NCBI RefSeq assembly: GCF_000744225.1
Contig: NZ_JQLN01000001.1
Location: 620,001 to 684,000 of the forward strand
Direction: 5' to 3'
Origin: Kitasatospora mediocidica KCTC 9733
GTDB taxonomy: Bacteria > Actinomycetota > Actinomycetes > Streptomycetales > Streptomycetaceae
DNA: 64,000 bases
Shown: positions 8,582 to 16,865 of the stretch, piece by piece
Numbering within the stretch: the stretch's first letter is position 1
Layout: each line of letters starts with the position of its first letter
Program-made: the position numbers and the translations under genes
The notes under the pieces: generated by a model
Databases searched by the model: none
What the model was told of the DNA's origin: nothing
What the model saw: only the letters and a program-made list of their open reading frames with translations

Positions 8582-10735
8582 TCACAGGCCCGGAACGAAC
8601 TGGACGAGCAGGTCGATGAGTTTGATGCCGATGAAGGGAAGGATCAGCCCGCCGAGGCCGTAGACGCCGAGGTTGCGGCGCAGCAGGTCGGAGGCGGAGG
8701 CGGGCCGGTAGCGGACGCCGCGCAGGGCGAGCGGGATCAGGGCGATGATGATCAGGGCGTTGAAGATGATCGCGGAGGTGATCGCGGACTTGGGGCTGTG
8801 CAGCGCCATGATGTTGAGATCGCCGAGGCCGGGGTAGGCGGAGGCGAACATGGCGGGGATGATCGCGAAGTACTTGGCGACGTCGTTGGCGATGGAGAAG
8901 GTGGTCAGCGCGCCGCGGGTGATCAGGAGCTGCTTGCCGATCTCGACGATCTCGATCAACTTGGTGGGGTTGGAGTCCAGGTCCACCATGTTGCCGGCCT
9001 CCTTGGCCGCCGAGGTGCCGGTGTTCATCGCCACACCGACGTCGGCCTGGGCCAGCGCGGGGGCGTCGTTGGTGCCGTCGCCGGTCATCGCGACCAGCTT
9101 GCCGCCCTCCTGCTCCCGCCTGATCAGGGCCATCTTCTCCTCGGGGGTGGCCTCGGCGAGGAAGTCGTCCACGCCGGCCTCGTCCGCGATCGCCCGGGCC
9201 GTCAGGGCGTTGTCGCCGGTCACCATCACGGTCCTGATACCCATGCGGCGCAGCTCGGCGAAGCGTTCGCGGATGCCGTCCTTGACGACGTCGGTGAGCT
9301 GGACAACGCCCATTGCGCGTGCGCCGTACCGGTCGTGGACGGCTACCAGCAGCGGGGTGCCGCCGGTGCGGGCGATCTCGTCGACGATCTCGAAGGCCTG
9401 TGCCGGGACCTGGCCGCCGCGTTCGTGCACCCAGGTGGCGACCGCCGCGCAGGCGCCCTTGCGTACCAGGATCGGCGGGCTGTCGGGGCGGCAGAGGTCG
9501 ACGCCGCTCATCCTGCTGTGCGCGCTGAACGGGATGAACTCCAGGCGCCCGAGCTCCCCCTCGGCGCGGGTGCGCAGCTGGTAGGCCCGCTTGGCGAGTA
9601 CGACGATCGAGCGCCCTTCCGGGGTCTCGTCGGCGAGGCTGGACAGCTGGGCGGCCTCGGCCAGTTCGTACTCGGGCACGCCCTGCAGTGCGACGAACCG
9701 GACGGCCTGGCGGTTGCCGAAGGTGATGGTGCCGGTCTTGTCCAGCAGCAGGGTGTTGACGTCACCGGCGGCCTCCACGGCGCGGCCCGACATCGCCAGC
9801 ACGTTGCGCTGCACCAGGCGGTCCATACCGGCGATGCCGATCGCGGAGAGCAGCGCGCCGATCGTGGTGGGGATCAGTGCCACCAGCAGGGCGACCAGCA
9901 CGGTGATGCTCTGCTCGGCGCCCGCGTAGACGGCGAACGGCTGGAGCGCGACCACGGTGAGGATGAAGATGACGGTCAGGGCGGCCAGCAAGAGGTTGAG
10001 GGCGATCTCGTTCGGGGTCTTGCGCCGCTCGGCGCCCTCCACCAGGGCGATCATGCGGTCGATGAAGGTCAGGCCGGGCTTGGAGGTGATCCGTACGACG
10101 ATCCGGTCCGAGAGGACCCGCGTGCCACCGGTGACGGCGCAGCGGTCGCCGCCGGCCTCCCGGATCACCGGGGCGGACTCACCCGTGATCGCCGACTCGT
10201 CGACGGCCGCGATGCCGTCCACCACATCGCCGTCACCGGGGACCGTCTCACCGGCCTCGACCACCACGAAGTCGTACAGCCGCAGCTCCTCGGCCGCAAC
10301 CAGCTCCTCGGGGCAGCGCTCGATCCCGACCCGCCAGCGCACCAGCCGCCGGGCCACCGTCCCCGTCCTGGCCCTGCGCAGTGACTCGGCCTGCGCCTTG
10401 CCCCGCCCCTCGGCGACCGCCTCGGCGAGGTTGGCGAACACCACGGTGAGCCAGAGCCAGAGGCTGATCAGCCAGGTGAACACGCTCGGCGAGATCAGCG
10501 CGGACAGCGTGGTGAGGGCCGAACCGACCTCGACCACGAACATCACCGGGTTCTTCGCCATGACCCGTGGGTGCAGCTTGCGCAGCGCCTCGGGGAACGA
10601 CCGGACCAGCTGTTTCGGTTCGAACAGCCCACTCGCCGCGCGGTGGCGGCTTGCGCTCGCGGGCCGGGCCGCGCTGTCGTCGGTGGCGTGAGTCCCCGAG
10701 AGGGGAGTCTCGGAGGGGGGAGCCGGAAGAGGCAT
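8582..10735 (-). CDS. kdpB: Potassium-transporting ATPase catalytic subunit KdpB
   Basis: A 717-residue P-type ATPase of the K+ pump. Visible in order are [12 protein letters not shown] (first helices), the actuator-domain ITGESAPV, the phosphorylation site [44 protein letters not shown], and the KdpB-specific end [30 protein letters not shown]. KdpB normally works only with KdpA, KdpC and often KdpF, yet none of these is adjacent and the sensor pair KdpD/KdpE is absent. A 38-codon kdpA-like relic lies 1.8 kb away. The ATG at 10735 follows GGGACC-rich DNA without a clear ribosome site. It is probably an orphan of a broken kdp locus. Confidence 0.92.
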   Translation of the reverse strand: MPLPAPPSETPLSGTHATDDSAARPASASRHRAASGLFEPKQLVRSFPEALRKLHPRVMAKNPVMFVVEVGSALTTLSALISPSVFTWLISLWLWLTVVFANLAEAVAEGRGKAQAESLRRARTGTVARRLVRWRVGIERCPEELVAAEELRLYDFVVVEAGETVPGDGDVVDGIAAVDESAITGESAPVIREAGGDRCAVTGGTRVLSDRIVVRITSKPGLTFIDRMIALVEGAERRKTPNEIALNLLLAALTVIFILTVVALQPFAVYAGAEQSITVLVALLVALIPTTIGALLSAIGIAGMDRLVQRNVLAMSGRAVEAAGDVNTLLLDKTGTITFGNRQAVRFVALQGVPEYELAEAAQLSSLADETPEGRSIVVLAKRAYQLRTRAEGELGRLEFIPFSAHSRMSGVDLCRPDSPPILVRKGACAAVATWVHERGGQVPAQAFEIVDEIARTGGTPLLVAVHDRYGARAMGVVQLTDVVKDGIRERFAELRRMGIRTVMVTGDNALTARAIADEAGVDDFLAEATPEEKMALIRREQEGGKLVAMTGDGTNDAPALAQADVGVAMNTGTSAAKEAGNMVDLDSNPTKLIEIVEIGKQLLITRGALTTFSIANDVAKYFAIIPAMFASAYPGLGDLNIMALHSPKSAITSAIIFNALIIIALIPLALRGVRYRPASASDLLRRNLGVYGLGGLILPFIGIKLIDLLVQFVPGL

Positions 10736-11110
10736 ACGGCGGGACCTTCTGCGCGCGGGCGAGTGCCACCGCGGGAGTCGGGTGAGCCCGGGACCAGCCA
10801 ATCGGCCGCGTGGCGGCGGTGTCGGTGTCCTGACGGATCCCTGACGGGCCGCCAGGAATGCTTGACGCACCGTTCACACCCGCACGGGCCGCCCGGGCGG
10901 CCCGACGACGGCATCCGCGGCCCAACAGACGGCGGTCCGCGTCAAGGCCTCGTCAGTGATCGGGCTGCGGCAGTCAACGAGACGTCAGGGATGCGTGATC
11001 AGAGCATGACCCGGCGTAACGTCGGTGGCCTTCCCGTCCGATCGGCGGGCCCGCAACGGGCCCGGCCAGGACGTATCCGACGGCACCTCGGACAGGTGGT
11101 GGCTTCCACA
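10736..11110. other. Intergenic region with a 20-base perfect palindrome
   Basis: This 375-base stretch without a supported gene contains CGGGCCGCCCGGGCGGCCCG at 10885-10904. It is a perfect palindrome that could be an operator for the divergent kdpB and downstream genes, or a hairpin. No promoter elements could be placed with confidence. Confidence 0.4.
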
Positions 11111-11368
11111 ATGACGGCTCTCACTCCCCTGCCTTCCCTCCTGGGCAACGGGCGACGGGCCCGGCTGCACTCGCGGCTGGCCGGCCTGTTCCGACGCCTC
11201 GCGCTGAGCCCGCTCGACAGCCCTGTGCTGTACACCCTGCACGCTCCGCTCGCCGACCGGAATCCGGTCGCAGCCTGTCGAGCGGCCGGCGTGCGGGCCA
11301 CCTGGCGGATCGTCACCGGACCCGACGGAAGGCCGCGGCTCGAAGCATCCTGGGCAGTCGAGCACTGA
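11111..11368 (+). CDS. Small conserved-looking protein, function unknown
   Basis: An 85-residue product. It has an Arg-rich N-terminal half (RARLHSRLAGLFRRLALSPL), then SPVLYTLHAPLADRNPVAAC and a terminal strand pair ATWRIVTGPDGRPRLEASW that looks like a folded domain. It is not recognised. It ends 40 bases before the OmpR-type regulator gene and may share its transcript. Codon use in the second half is typical of the genome, which supports real coding. Confidence 0.45.
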   Translation: MTALTPLPSLLGNGRRARLHSRLAGLFRRLALSPLDSPVLYTLHAPLADRNPVAACRAAGVRATWRIVTGPDGRPRLEASWAVEH

Positions 11369-11408
11369 GCCCCGCGCACCACAGCAGCAGCATCGAAGGA
11401 GAAGGACT

Positions 11409-11834
11409 GTGTCGCTGCACTACCCCCGGGTCGCGCACGCCCGCCCGCCCCACCCCCAGTGCTCCGCCCGCTCCGCCGCGCCGTTCGGCGAGCCCGCCGC
11501 TCCTGCACCGGCTCCGGCGGGTGCCGCGCCGCTGGGTGTGCTGGTCGACCAGGAGGCCCGACTGGCCACCGCAGGCGGCCGGCCGCTGGACCTCACCTTC
11601 ACCGAGTTCGAGCTCCTCGCCCATCTGGTGGCCCACCCGCGGCGGGTCTACACCCGCGCGCAGCTGCTGACCGCCGTCGGCGGCCGGCCGCCCTACGGCG
11701 ACAGCCGCACGGTCGACGTCTACGTGGCCCGGCTGCGCCGCAAGCTCGGTCCCGCCTACCGCGCCACCATCGCCACCGTCCGCCAGGTCGGCTACCGCTT
11801 CGACCCCGCCGGCGCGGCGACCTCGCGTGGCTGA
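11409..11834 (+). CDS. Receiver-less OmpR/PhoB-type winged-helix DNA-binding protein
   Basis: A 141-residue protein with a Pro/Ala-rich lead (residues 1-45) and then a complete winged-helix effector domain (about 48-135). The domain reads LDLTFTEFELLAHLVAHP, VYTRAQLL, SRTVDVYVARLRRKLG and IATVRQVGYRF. This is the output half of an OmpR-type response regulator, but there is no receiver domain, so control by phosphorylation is unlikely. The GTG at 11409 follows GAAGGAGAAGG. It stands among stress genes and near orphan kdpB, and could be a descendant of kdpE, but that is speculation. Confidence 0.85.
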   Translation: MSLHYPRVAHARPPHPQCSARSAAPFGEPAAPAPAPAGAAPLGVLVDQEARLATAGGRPLDLTFTEFELLAHLVAHPRRVYTRAQLLTAVGGRPPYGDSRTVDVYVARLRRKLGPAYRATIATVRQVGYRFDPAGAATSRG

Positions 11835-11975
11835 ACGCGATCTCGCACGTCAGGGCCGCGTCAAAGACGCCGTGCGGGACGTAGTGCATACGTCAAGGGG
11901 CCTCTGGCGCACGTAGGCGCAGGTGTCCACTGGAGGGCAGTCGATCGGCGTGTCCCGCTCGGCGCATCGGTGGCC

Positions 11976-11990
11976 GGGGGGCGCGCCCCC
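11976..11990. other. GC-rich palindrome upstream of the third Usp gene
   Basis: GGGGGGCGCGCCCCC forms a 14-15 base palindrome about 35 bases before the GTG of the third Usp gene. It could be a hairpin in the leader or an operator. Confidence 0.3.
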
Positions 11991-12023
11991 GTCGGCCCGG
12001 GTAGAGGAAGAAGGCGAAGTGCC

Positions 12024-12545
12024 GTGTCCGAGGGTTCTCGTGTCGTCGTCGGGGTCAATGGCTCGTTGAGCAGTCTCGCGGCCGTGTACCGGGCTGTGGA
12101 GGAGGCGAGTCGGCGGAACGCCGTGCTGGTCCCGGTGATCGCATGGTCCAGCGGTGACGGCGACGGGCTGCGTCCGCTGTCGGAGCTGGAGCACACCGCG
12201 CGCAGGCGGCTGGACACCGTCTTCGAGCAGGCCTTCGGCGGTTACCCGCACGATGTGGTGATCAAGCCGGTGGTGGTGCGCTGCGACGCCGGCCGCGCCC
12301 TGGTCGAGACGGCCGACCGGCCCACCGACCTCCTGGTGCTGGGCAGCGGACGGCAACGGCGCCTCCGCCAGGCTCTGCACGGTTCGGTAACCCGCTACTG
12401 CCGTGCCCATGCGGTGTGCGAGGTGCTGGCCGTCTCCCCGTCCGTCCTCCTGGACAGCCTGGAGCTGACCGCGCGCACCGGGGCGCCCCTGCCCTTCCTG
12501 CTCGGCCACCGCTGGACGGCCCAGCACCCCGCGACCGCCTCCTGA
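12024..12545 (+). CDS. Single-domain universal stress protein
   Basis: A 173-residue protein with one Usp domain (about residues 4-145): SRVVVGVNGSLSS at the start, then PTDLLVLGSGRQRRLRQALHGSVTRY, the ATP-loop and following helix. A 25-residue C-terminal extension has no recognised match. The GTG at 12024 sits after an AGGAAGAAGG-type site. It has half the length of the two Usp genes at 4.1-6.1 kb. The frame continues after the stop into a kdpA-like relic, so the gene's 3' flank is a rearranged junction. Confidence 0.82.
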   Translation: MSEGSRVVVGVNGSLSSLAAVYRAVEEASRRNAVLVPVIAWSSGDGDGLRPLSELEHTARRRLDTVFEQAFGGYPHDVVIKPVVVRCDAGRALVETADRPTDLLVLGSGRQRRLRQALHGSVTRYCRAHAVCEVLAVSPSVLLDSLELTARTGAPLPFLLGHRWTAQHPATAS

Positions 12546-12566
12546 GTCGTCGAGCCCGGCAACGCC

Positions 12567-12683
12567 ATGTCCGGCTTCAACGGCGCTACCGGCTTCCACA
12601 ACGGACTCATGGTGCTCGCGATGCTTTTGGGCCGCTATGTCCCCATCGCCTTCGTGCCCGCCCTCGCGGGAGTCGGAGACTGA
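12567..12683 (+). pseudogene. KdpA C-terminal relic
   Basis: A 38-codon fragment begins MSGFNGATGFHNG and goes on to LAMLLGRYVPIAF and PALAG before a TGA. This matches the conserved late segment of the K+-channel subunit KdpA (GSAFAGxNxNTPFYN, then LxMLxGRFxPIxxVLALAGSL). Everything before and after in KdpA is missing. Its frame is the same as the preceding Usp gene's. With the lone kdpB at 8.6-10.7 kb on the other strand, it shows that a kdp operon was once here and has been rearranged. Confidence 0.6.
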
Positions 12684-12786
12684 GCGAGTCCCGACAGAGG
12701 CTCCGGCCGCTACGTGGGAACCTCGTGGGGTGGACTGCGAGGCGGTGTACCGTACCGATCTTCAACAGGCCGAACATGGAGCACCG

Positions 12787-13608
12787 ATGCACGTTCCACC
12801 GCCATCTCTCACGGACCTGCACGGCATCTGGCGGCGCACCCTGGTCCGCGAGGCGGACGGCTCGACGGACAGCACCACCAGCACGACCTGGCTGCAGGGT
12901 CCGACGCTGTTCACCGATCTGCGCCAGCCTCCGAACCTTGCGGAGGCGGTCGGTGGCAGGTGTCTGGCCGAACTGGACCGTCCGCAGCTCCTGGTACTGA
13001 GCACACAGAAGGCGTTCGCCGGCACCCTGGAGCAGGACGGTGAGGTGTTCAGGTGGGTCCGTCGGATCGACCTGCATCCGCCGGCCTCACTGCCCGACGC
13101 GGGCACCCTGCACTTCGAGGACGGAGTGCTGATCGAGCACGGCCTGTACGAGGACTACCTGGAACGCTGGGAGCCCGCCGACCGGCCGGCGGCCGACCCG
13201 GTGGGCGCGGTGCTGGAGGATCCGGCGGACGGCTGTGCGGGTCAACTGGTCAGGTTGGGCTCCTGGTTCGGCTATGTCCGGGACAGGACCGAACCACTCG
13301 GTACGCCCGGGCTGCCTTCGACACCGCTCACCGAGCGGGTACTCGGTTGCGCCGGCCACGCCGAGGCCGTCACGCTGCTGGACTGCGAAGTGTCCCTCGG
13401 CAGGATCCGCGCAGGCCGCTGGGAAATCGTCCGTTCCACGCTGCCACACCGAGTCGGGGCCGAACTGCGGCCCGAAGCGACCCGTTCCGGAGACGCGCTG
13501 CGCATCCTCGACGCCGATCCGAACGGCAGCGGCCGCTCGCGTGAGTGGCGGCTCGCGCATGTCGAGGGCCCACCGCGGCTACTGACCGATGACCGCTCCC
13601 GGAGCTGA
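12787..13608 (+). CDS. Beta-rich protein of unknown function
   Basis: A 273-residue soluble protein with no signal peptide or membrane helix. It opens LTDLHGIWRRTLVREADGS, then alternates short strands and turns (TWLQGPTLFTDLRQP, AFAGTLEQDGEVFRWVRRID, TLHFEDGVLIEHG, YLERWEP), suggesting two lipocalin-like beta-barrel halves. The design recalls HRI1-type proteins, but I cannot confirm that. The ATG at 12787 begins the conserved-looking domain; earlier in-frame codons are low complexity. No operon partner is evident. Confidence 0.7.
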   Translation: MHVPPPSLTDLHGIWRRTLVREADGSTDSTTSTTWLQGPTLFTDLRQPPNLAEAVGGRCLAELDRPQLLVLSTQKAFAGTLEQDGEVFRWVRRIDLHPPASLPDAGTLHFEDGVLIEHGLYEDYLERWEPADRPAADPVGAVLEDPADGCAGQLVRLGSWFGYVRDRTEPLGTPGLPSTPLTERVLGCAGHAEAVTLLDCEVSLGRIRAGRWEIVRSTLPHRVGAELRPEATRSGDALRILDADPNGSGRSREWRLAHVEGPPRLLTDDRSRS

Positions 13609-13800
13609 GCTACCGGTCGACCAAGGCACCTGGTGCGGCGAGAAGGTGGGCCGCTCCCTGGTCGGCTCGTGGCGACGCTGCCAGACCGGGGTGGTCGAGC
13701 CGCTGGTGGCAGGCACAATGGCAGCCCAGTCGGCCGGGCAACTCCGACCGTTCTTGCGCTCGCGCTCCTCGTGCCGCACGAACTGCTTAGTCGCGAAGTG

Positions 13801-14100
13801 ATGAAACCGGGCACCGCCTACCCGGGCATCGTGCCCCTGATCGAGGTGGCCGGAGTGGAACCGAGACTGCGGCAGCTGTACCCCTTCACCAGCCACTACA
13901 ACCTGAACTTCAGCAGCTTCACGAGCTACCCGTGGTCAATCCAGGTGCCGTCGATCGATCCTCTGCATGACGGGCGGTTCCGCGTCCGCCGTCCTCGAAG
14001 TTCCGAGGTCATCGGGTTCGCCAACTCCGCGGACGCTGCGGTGTCCCTCGTCGTCGGCAACCTCCCAGCCGGGCTCGGCCCGGCCGTCGCCCACGATTAG
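13801..14100 (+). CDS. Short DUF6193-like protein or fragment
   Basis: A 99-residue product. Its core EPRLRQLYPFTSHYNLNFSS, then DGRFRV and a closing VVGNLPAGLGPAVAHD, resembles the C-terminal half of small streptomycete proteins (DUF6193) sometimes found in natural-product loci. Family members are usually longer, so this may be a truncated copy. The ribosome site is weak (GAAGTG directly before the ATG). The 190 bases upstream hold no other gene. The assignment rests on remembered motif similarity. Confidence 0.4.
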   Translation: MKPGTAYPGIVPLIEVAGVEPRLRQLYPFTSHYNLNFSSFTSYPWSIQVPSIDPLHDGRFRVRRPRSSEVIGFANSADAAVSLVVGNLPAGLGPAVAHD

Positions 14101-14245
14101 CCAGCCAGGTGGCGGGCATCCCGTCGGCAAGCCGGCGGAGGTGTGCGGGGTGCGCCGCAGCACGGTGTCCAGCGCGATCGTGGAGTTCAAGCGCCGGGGC
14201 TTGCGGTCGGGGCCGGCGGCGGTCCCGCCACCACCCGGCCGGCCG

Positions 14246-14576
14246 TCAACGTGCGAACTTCTCGATGGCCGCCGGAGTGACCGGGGTGAAGAAGTTGACG
14301 AGGTTGCCGTCGGGGTCGCGGAACAGCAGCGACCGGTTGCCCCAGGGCATCGTGGTGGGTTCGGTGACGAAGTCCGTGACGAAGCCGGTCAGGTTCTGGT
14401 GCACGCGGTCCACGTCGTCGACGAGGAACTCGGTGATCACGCTGGGGTTGTCCGCCCCGGGCTGAGCCCGGGGCGAACAGCGGGACGGTGCGGGTGCCGG
14501 CGATCGCGAGGGTGGCGCCGGGGGTCCTGAGTTCGGCGAAGTCCTCGGTGGGGTGCGCGACCTCGTCATCGCGCAT
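14246..14576 (-). pseudogene. Glyoxalase/bleomycin-resistance (VOC) family gene, truncated and frameshifted
   Basis: On the minus strand one frame reads HPTEDFAELRTPGATLAIAG to VPLFAPGSA (14576 to about 14465). The continuation VITEFLVDDVDRVHQNL, then PWGNRSLLFRDPDGNLVNFF (to 14246), lies in another frame. Together they make the last two-thirds of one VOC domain, including the metal-ligand region FRDPDGN. A one-base change in the G/C run near 14455-14465 accounts for the shift. About 35-40 N-terminal residues are absent. It is not expected to be functional unless the base run was misread. Confidence 0.7.
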
Positions 14577-14903
14577 GCCGAACGCCTCGCGTCCTTCGCC
14601 CGCCAGGCCTGACAGTGAGGAATCGGCGTCATGAGATGGCCACGGGCCCTGGAGCCCGCCCCGACGGTCCGGCCGGGTTCCCCGGCTCCGGGTCCGTCGG
14701 CTCCGCCCGCCCAGGACGGCGAAGCCGCCTTCCGGGGCGGGCGTCTTCGCAGGTGGGCGGCTTGCCTGGTGGTGAAATACCTAGGATAAGAGCGAGTCTG
14801 CCTACCCCCTGGGCGAGCTGGCATCGTCGTTCTCGAGCGGGACCGGGCGCCGCGCGCGCCGCCGCTCCGACAAGCACGGCAGCAACTGTCCAGGAGATGA
14901 CCC
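14577..14903. other. Intergenic region with a strong hairpin and a promoter-like block
   Basis: This 327-base spacer has no gene. A hairpin with arms GCCCGCCC (14705-14712) and GGGCGGGC (14735-14742), plus inner pairing, looks like a terminator left from a lost gene. Between it and the SDR gene, an AT-richer block (TGAAATACCTAGGATAAG, about 14773-14790) probably holds the SDR promoter. Confidence 0.45.
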
Positions 14904-15623
14904 ATGGCTTCAAACCCCCTGTCCAACACCCGTGTCGTCGTGGTCGGAGGCAGCTCCGGGATCGGCCGCGCGGTGGCCCGCCAGGCCGCCGCGGCCGGCG
15001 CGCGGGTCGTGGTCGGCTCGCGCTCCGAGGAGAAGCTCGCCGACACGGCCAAGGAGATCGACGGCATCACGACCGGCGTCATCGACGTCACCGACGAGGA
15101 GAGCGTGCGTGCCTTCTTCGCGGACCTGGACACCATCGACCACCTGGTGCTCTGCCCCGGCGACATGGCGACCGGCTCGGTCTACGAGGTGACGCTCGAG
15201 GCGGTCCGCCGTTCGTTCGACACGAAGATCGTCGGCCCGCTGCTCTGCGTCCGGCACGCCGGGCGCAGGATCGCGCCCACCGGCTCGATCGTGCTGCTCG
15301 CCGGCAGCGGCGGTTTCAAGCCCTACCCGGACCTGAGCGCGACGGCCGCCGCCAACACCGGCATCGGCGGTCTGGGCCGCTCGCTGGCCGTCGAGCTGGC
15401 GCCGATCCGGGTGAACGTCGTGGTGGCCGGCCTGGTCGATACCCCGCTGTGGGACTTCGTCCCGGCCGAGGCCAGGGCGGGCCTGTTCGCCCAGACCGCG
15501 GCGAGCACCCCGGTCGGCCGGATCGGGCAGCCCGACGACGTCGCGCACACCGTGTTGCAGCTGCTGGAGAACACCTTCACCACCGGGGCGCTGAGCTTCG
15601 TGGACGGTGGCAGCACGCTCTGA
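14904..15623 (+). CDS. Short-chain dehydrogenase/reductase lacking the YxxxK pair
   Basis: A 239-residue Rossmann-fold SDR. GGSSGIGRAVA (residues 15-25) binds the cofactor; DVT (61-63) and a late PVGRIGQPDDVA and FVDGG complete the fold. The normal catalytic Tyr and Lys are replaced: where YSATKAA is expected the text has DLSATAAAN, giving Leu144 and Ala148. It may still bind NAD(P) but use another acid, or act as a sensor. The ATG follows CAGGAGATGACCC. The XRE regulator gene converges with it. The substrate is unknown. Confidence 0.87.
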   Translation: MASNPLSNTRVVVVGGSSGIGRAVARQAAAAGARVVVGSRSEEKLADTAKEIDGITTGVIDVTDEESVRAFFADLDTIDHLVLCPGDMATGSVYEVTLEAVRRSFDTKIVGPLLCVRHAGRRIAPTGSIVLLAGSGGFKPYPDLSATAAANTGIGGLGRSLAVELAPIRVNVVVAGLVDTPLWDFVPAEARAGLFAQTAASTPVGRIGQPDDVAHTVLQLLENTFTTGALSFVDGGSTL

Positions 15624-15690
15624 CCGCGCGCCTGATCGTTCGCCCGGCGGCGGGCCGGGGCCGGCCTCACCGGCTCGGGCCCGCCGCCGG

Positions 15691-16533
15691 TCAGGCCGGC
15701 CGGCCCGCCGCCACCAGGGCGCCGAACCGGTCGGTCAGCGCGTCGTCCCCCACCGGCTGGTAGGCGATCAGGGTGGCCGCGGTGTCGGCCAACCGCAGCT
15801 TCACGTAACCGAGTTCGATCTGCCCGAGCGCCGGGTGCCGGAAGGCCTGGGTGGCCGGGCCGTTCTCCACCAGGTCCATCCGCTCCCACAGCTCGCGGAA
15901 CTCCTGGCTCTCCGCGGCCAGTTGCTCGACCAGCTCGGCGTACTCCGGCCGGGCCAGCTGGTCCGCCGACTGCCCGCGGAACAGCGCCACGACGTGCTCG
16001 GCGGCCTGCGGCCAGTCCGGGTAGAGGTCGCGGAAGCCCGGGTCGAAGGTGATCAGCAGGTTGTTGCGGCGGTCCGGTGCCAGGTCGGCGAAGCCCGGCA
16101 GCAGCGCGCAGTAGCCCTGGTTCCAGGCCAGCACGTCGAAGCGGTAGTTGGTGATGCAGGCCGGCAGCGGGTCCAGCTGGTCCAGGAAGGAGAGGTACTG
16201 GGCGGCCACCTGCTCGCGCCCGGCCGGCCGCGGACCGGTCGGCGGCACCTCGCCGGCCAGCCGGAACAGGTGCTGCGTCTCGACGCCGTCCAGCTTCAGC
16301 ACCTGGGCCAGGCTGTTCAGCACCTGGCGGGAGACCTTGATCCGGCGTCCCTGCTCCAGCCAGGTGTACCAGCTGGCACTCACCCCGGCCAGGGCCGCCA
16401 GCTCCTCACGGCGCAGCCCCGGCGTCCGGCGGCGCCCGGTCGGGTACAGCACGCCCGCCGCCTCCGGGCTGATCCGGGCCCGCCGGCTGCGCAGGAAGGC
16501 GGCGAGCTCCCGCCGCTGCTCGGTGCTTTCCAC
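15691..16533 (-). CDS. XRE-family regulator with MmyB-like ligand-binding domain
   Basis: A 280-residue transcription factor. An N-terminal helix-turn-helix (about residues 28-80: TPGLRREELAALAGVSASWYTWLEQGR) is followed by the MmyB-like domain (about 105-270) with NYRFDVLAWNQGYCALL and HPALGQIELGYVKLRL. This family often controls a neighbouring SDR or oxidoreductase gene and may bind a fatty-acid-like or small hydrophobic ligand. The SDR at 14.9 kb is the probable target. The GTG at 16533 is the only start that keeps the N-terminal helix. Confidence 0.88.
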   Translation of the reverse strand: MESTEQRRELAAFLRSRRARISPEAAGVLYPTGRRRTPGLRREELAALAGVSASWYTWLEQGRRIKVSRQVLNSLAQVLKLDGVETQHLFRLAGEVPPTGPRPAGREQVAAQYLSFLDQLDPLPACITNYRFDVLAWNQGYCALLPGFADLAPDRRNNLLITFDPGFRDLYPDWPQAAEHVVALFRGQSADQLARPEYAELVEQLAAESQEFRELWERMDLVENGPATQAFRHPALGQIELGYVKLRLADTAATLIAYQPVGDDALTDRFGALVAAGRPA

Positions 16534-16865
16534 GACCTTGCTCCCCGTCCCCCTGTGCCCCGGTCGGCTGGGCTGTGCCGGGGTCGTGCTGAGTCACGGT
16601 CAGGGTATCCGAAGCCGCTTGGCGCGCCTACGGGCCGAGACGTGGACCTGCTGTTCCGCCCCGCCCCTCCCGGGCCGAGCACCGGCACCCCGGCACGGGA
16701 GGGAGCAGGACGGCACCGCCCGCCGAGTGCCGACGGGTGGCGGCACCGGTTGGGGCGTCAGGTCAGGGGTGGTGCGTCGGTGGCTTCGGTGAGGAGTTCG
16801 GGGCCGTTGTTGCGGACGGTCTCCCCAGCGAGCCCCAGACGAACCCACGTGAACTCCAGCTGACG
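16534..16865. other. Gene-free spacer with a coding-like C-terminal relic
   Basis: A 332-base spacer. On the minus strand, about 16860 to 16759, an open stretch reads QLEFTWVRLGLAGETVRNNG and then PELLTEATDAPPLT before a stop, with genome-like codon use but no start. It looks like the tail of a deleted gene of unknown family. The rest (16534-16750) shows nothing beyond the upstream region of the XRE gene. Confidence 0.35.

Noticed and set aside
14100..14240. Helix-turn-helix-like reading VCGVRRSTVSSAIVEFKRRG as a regulator or transposase piece
   Set aside because: Too short and without start, stop or neighbouring domain to support it.
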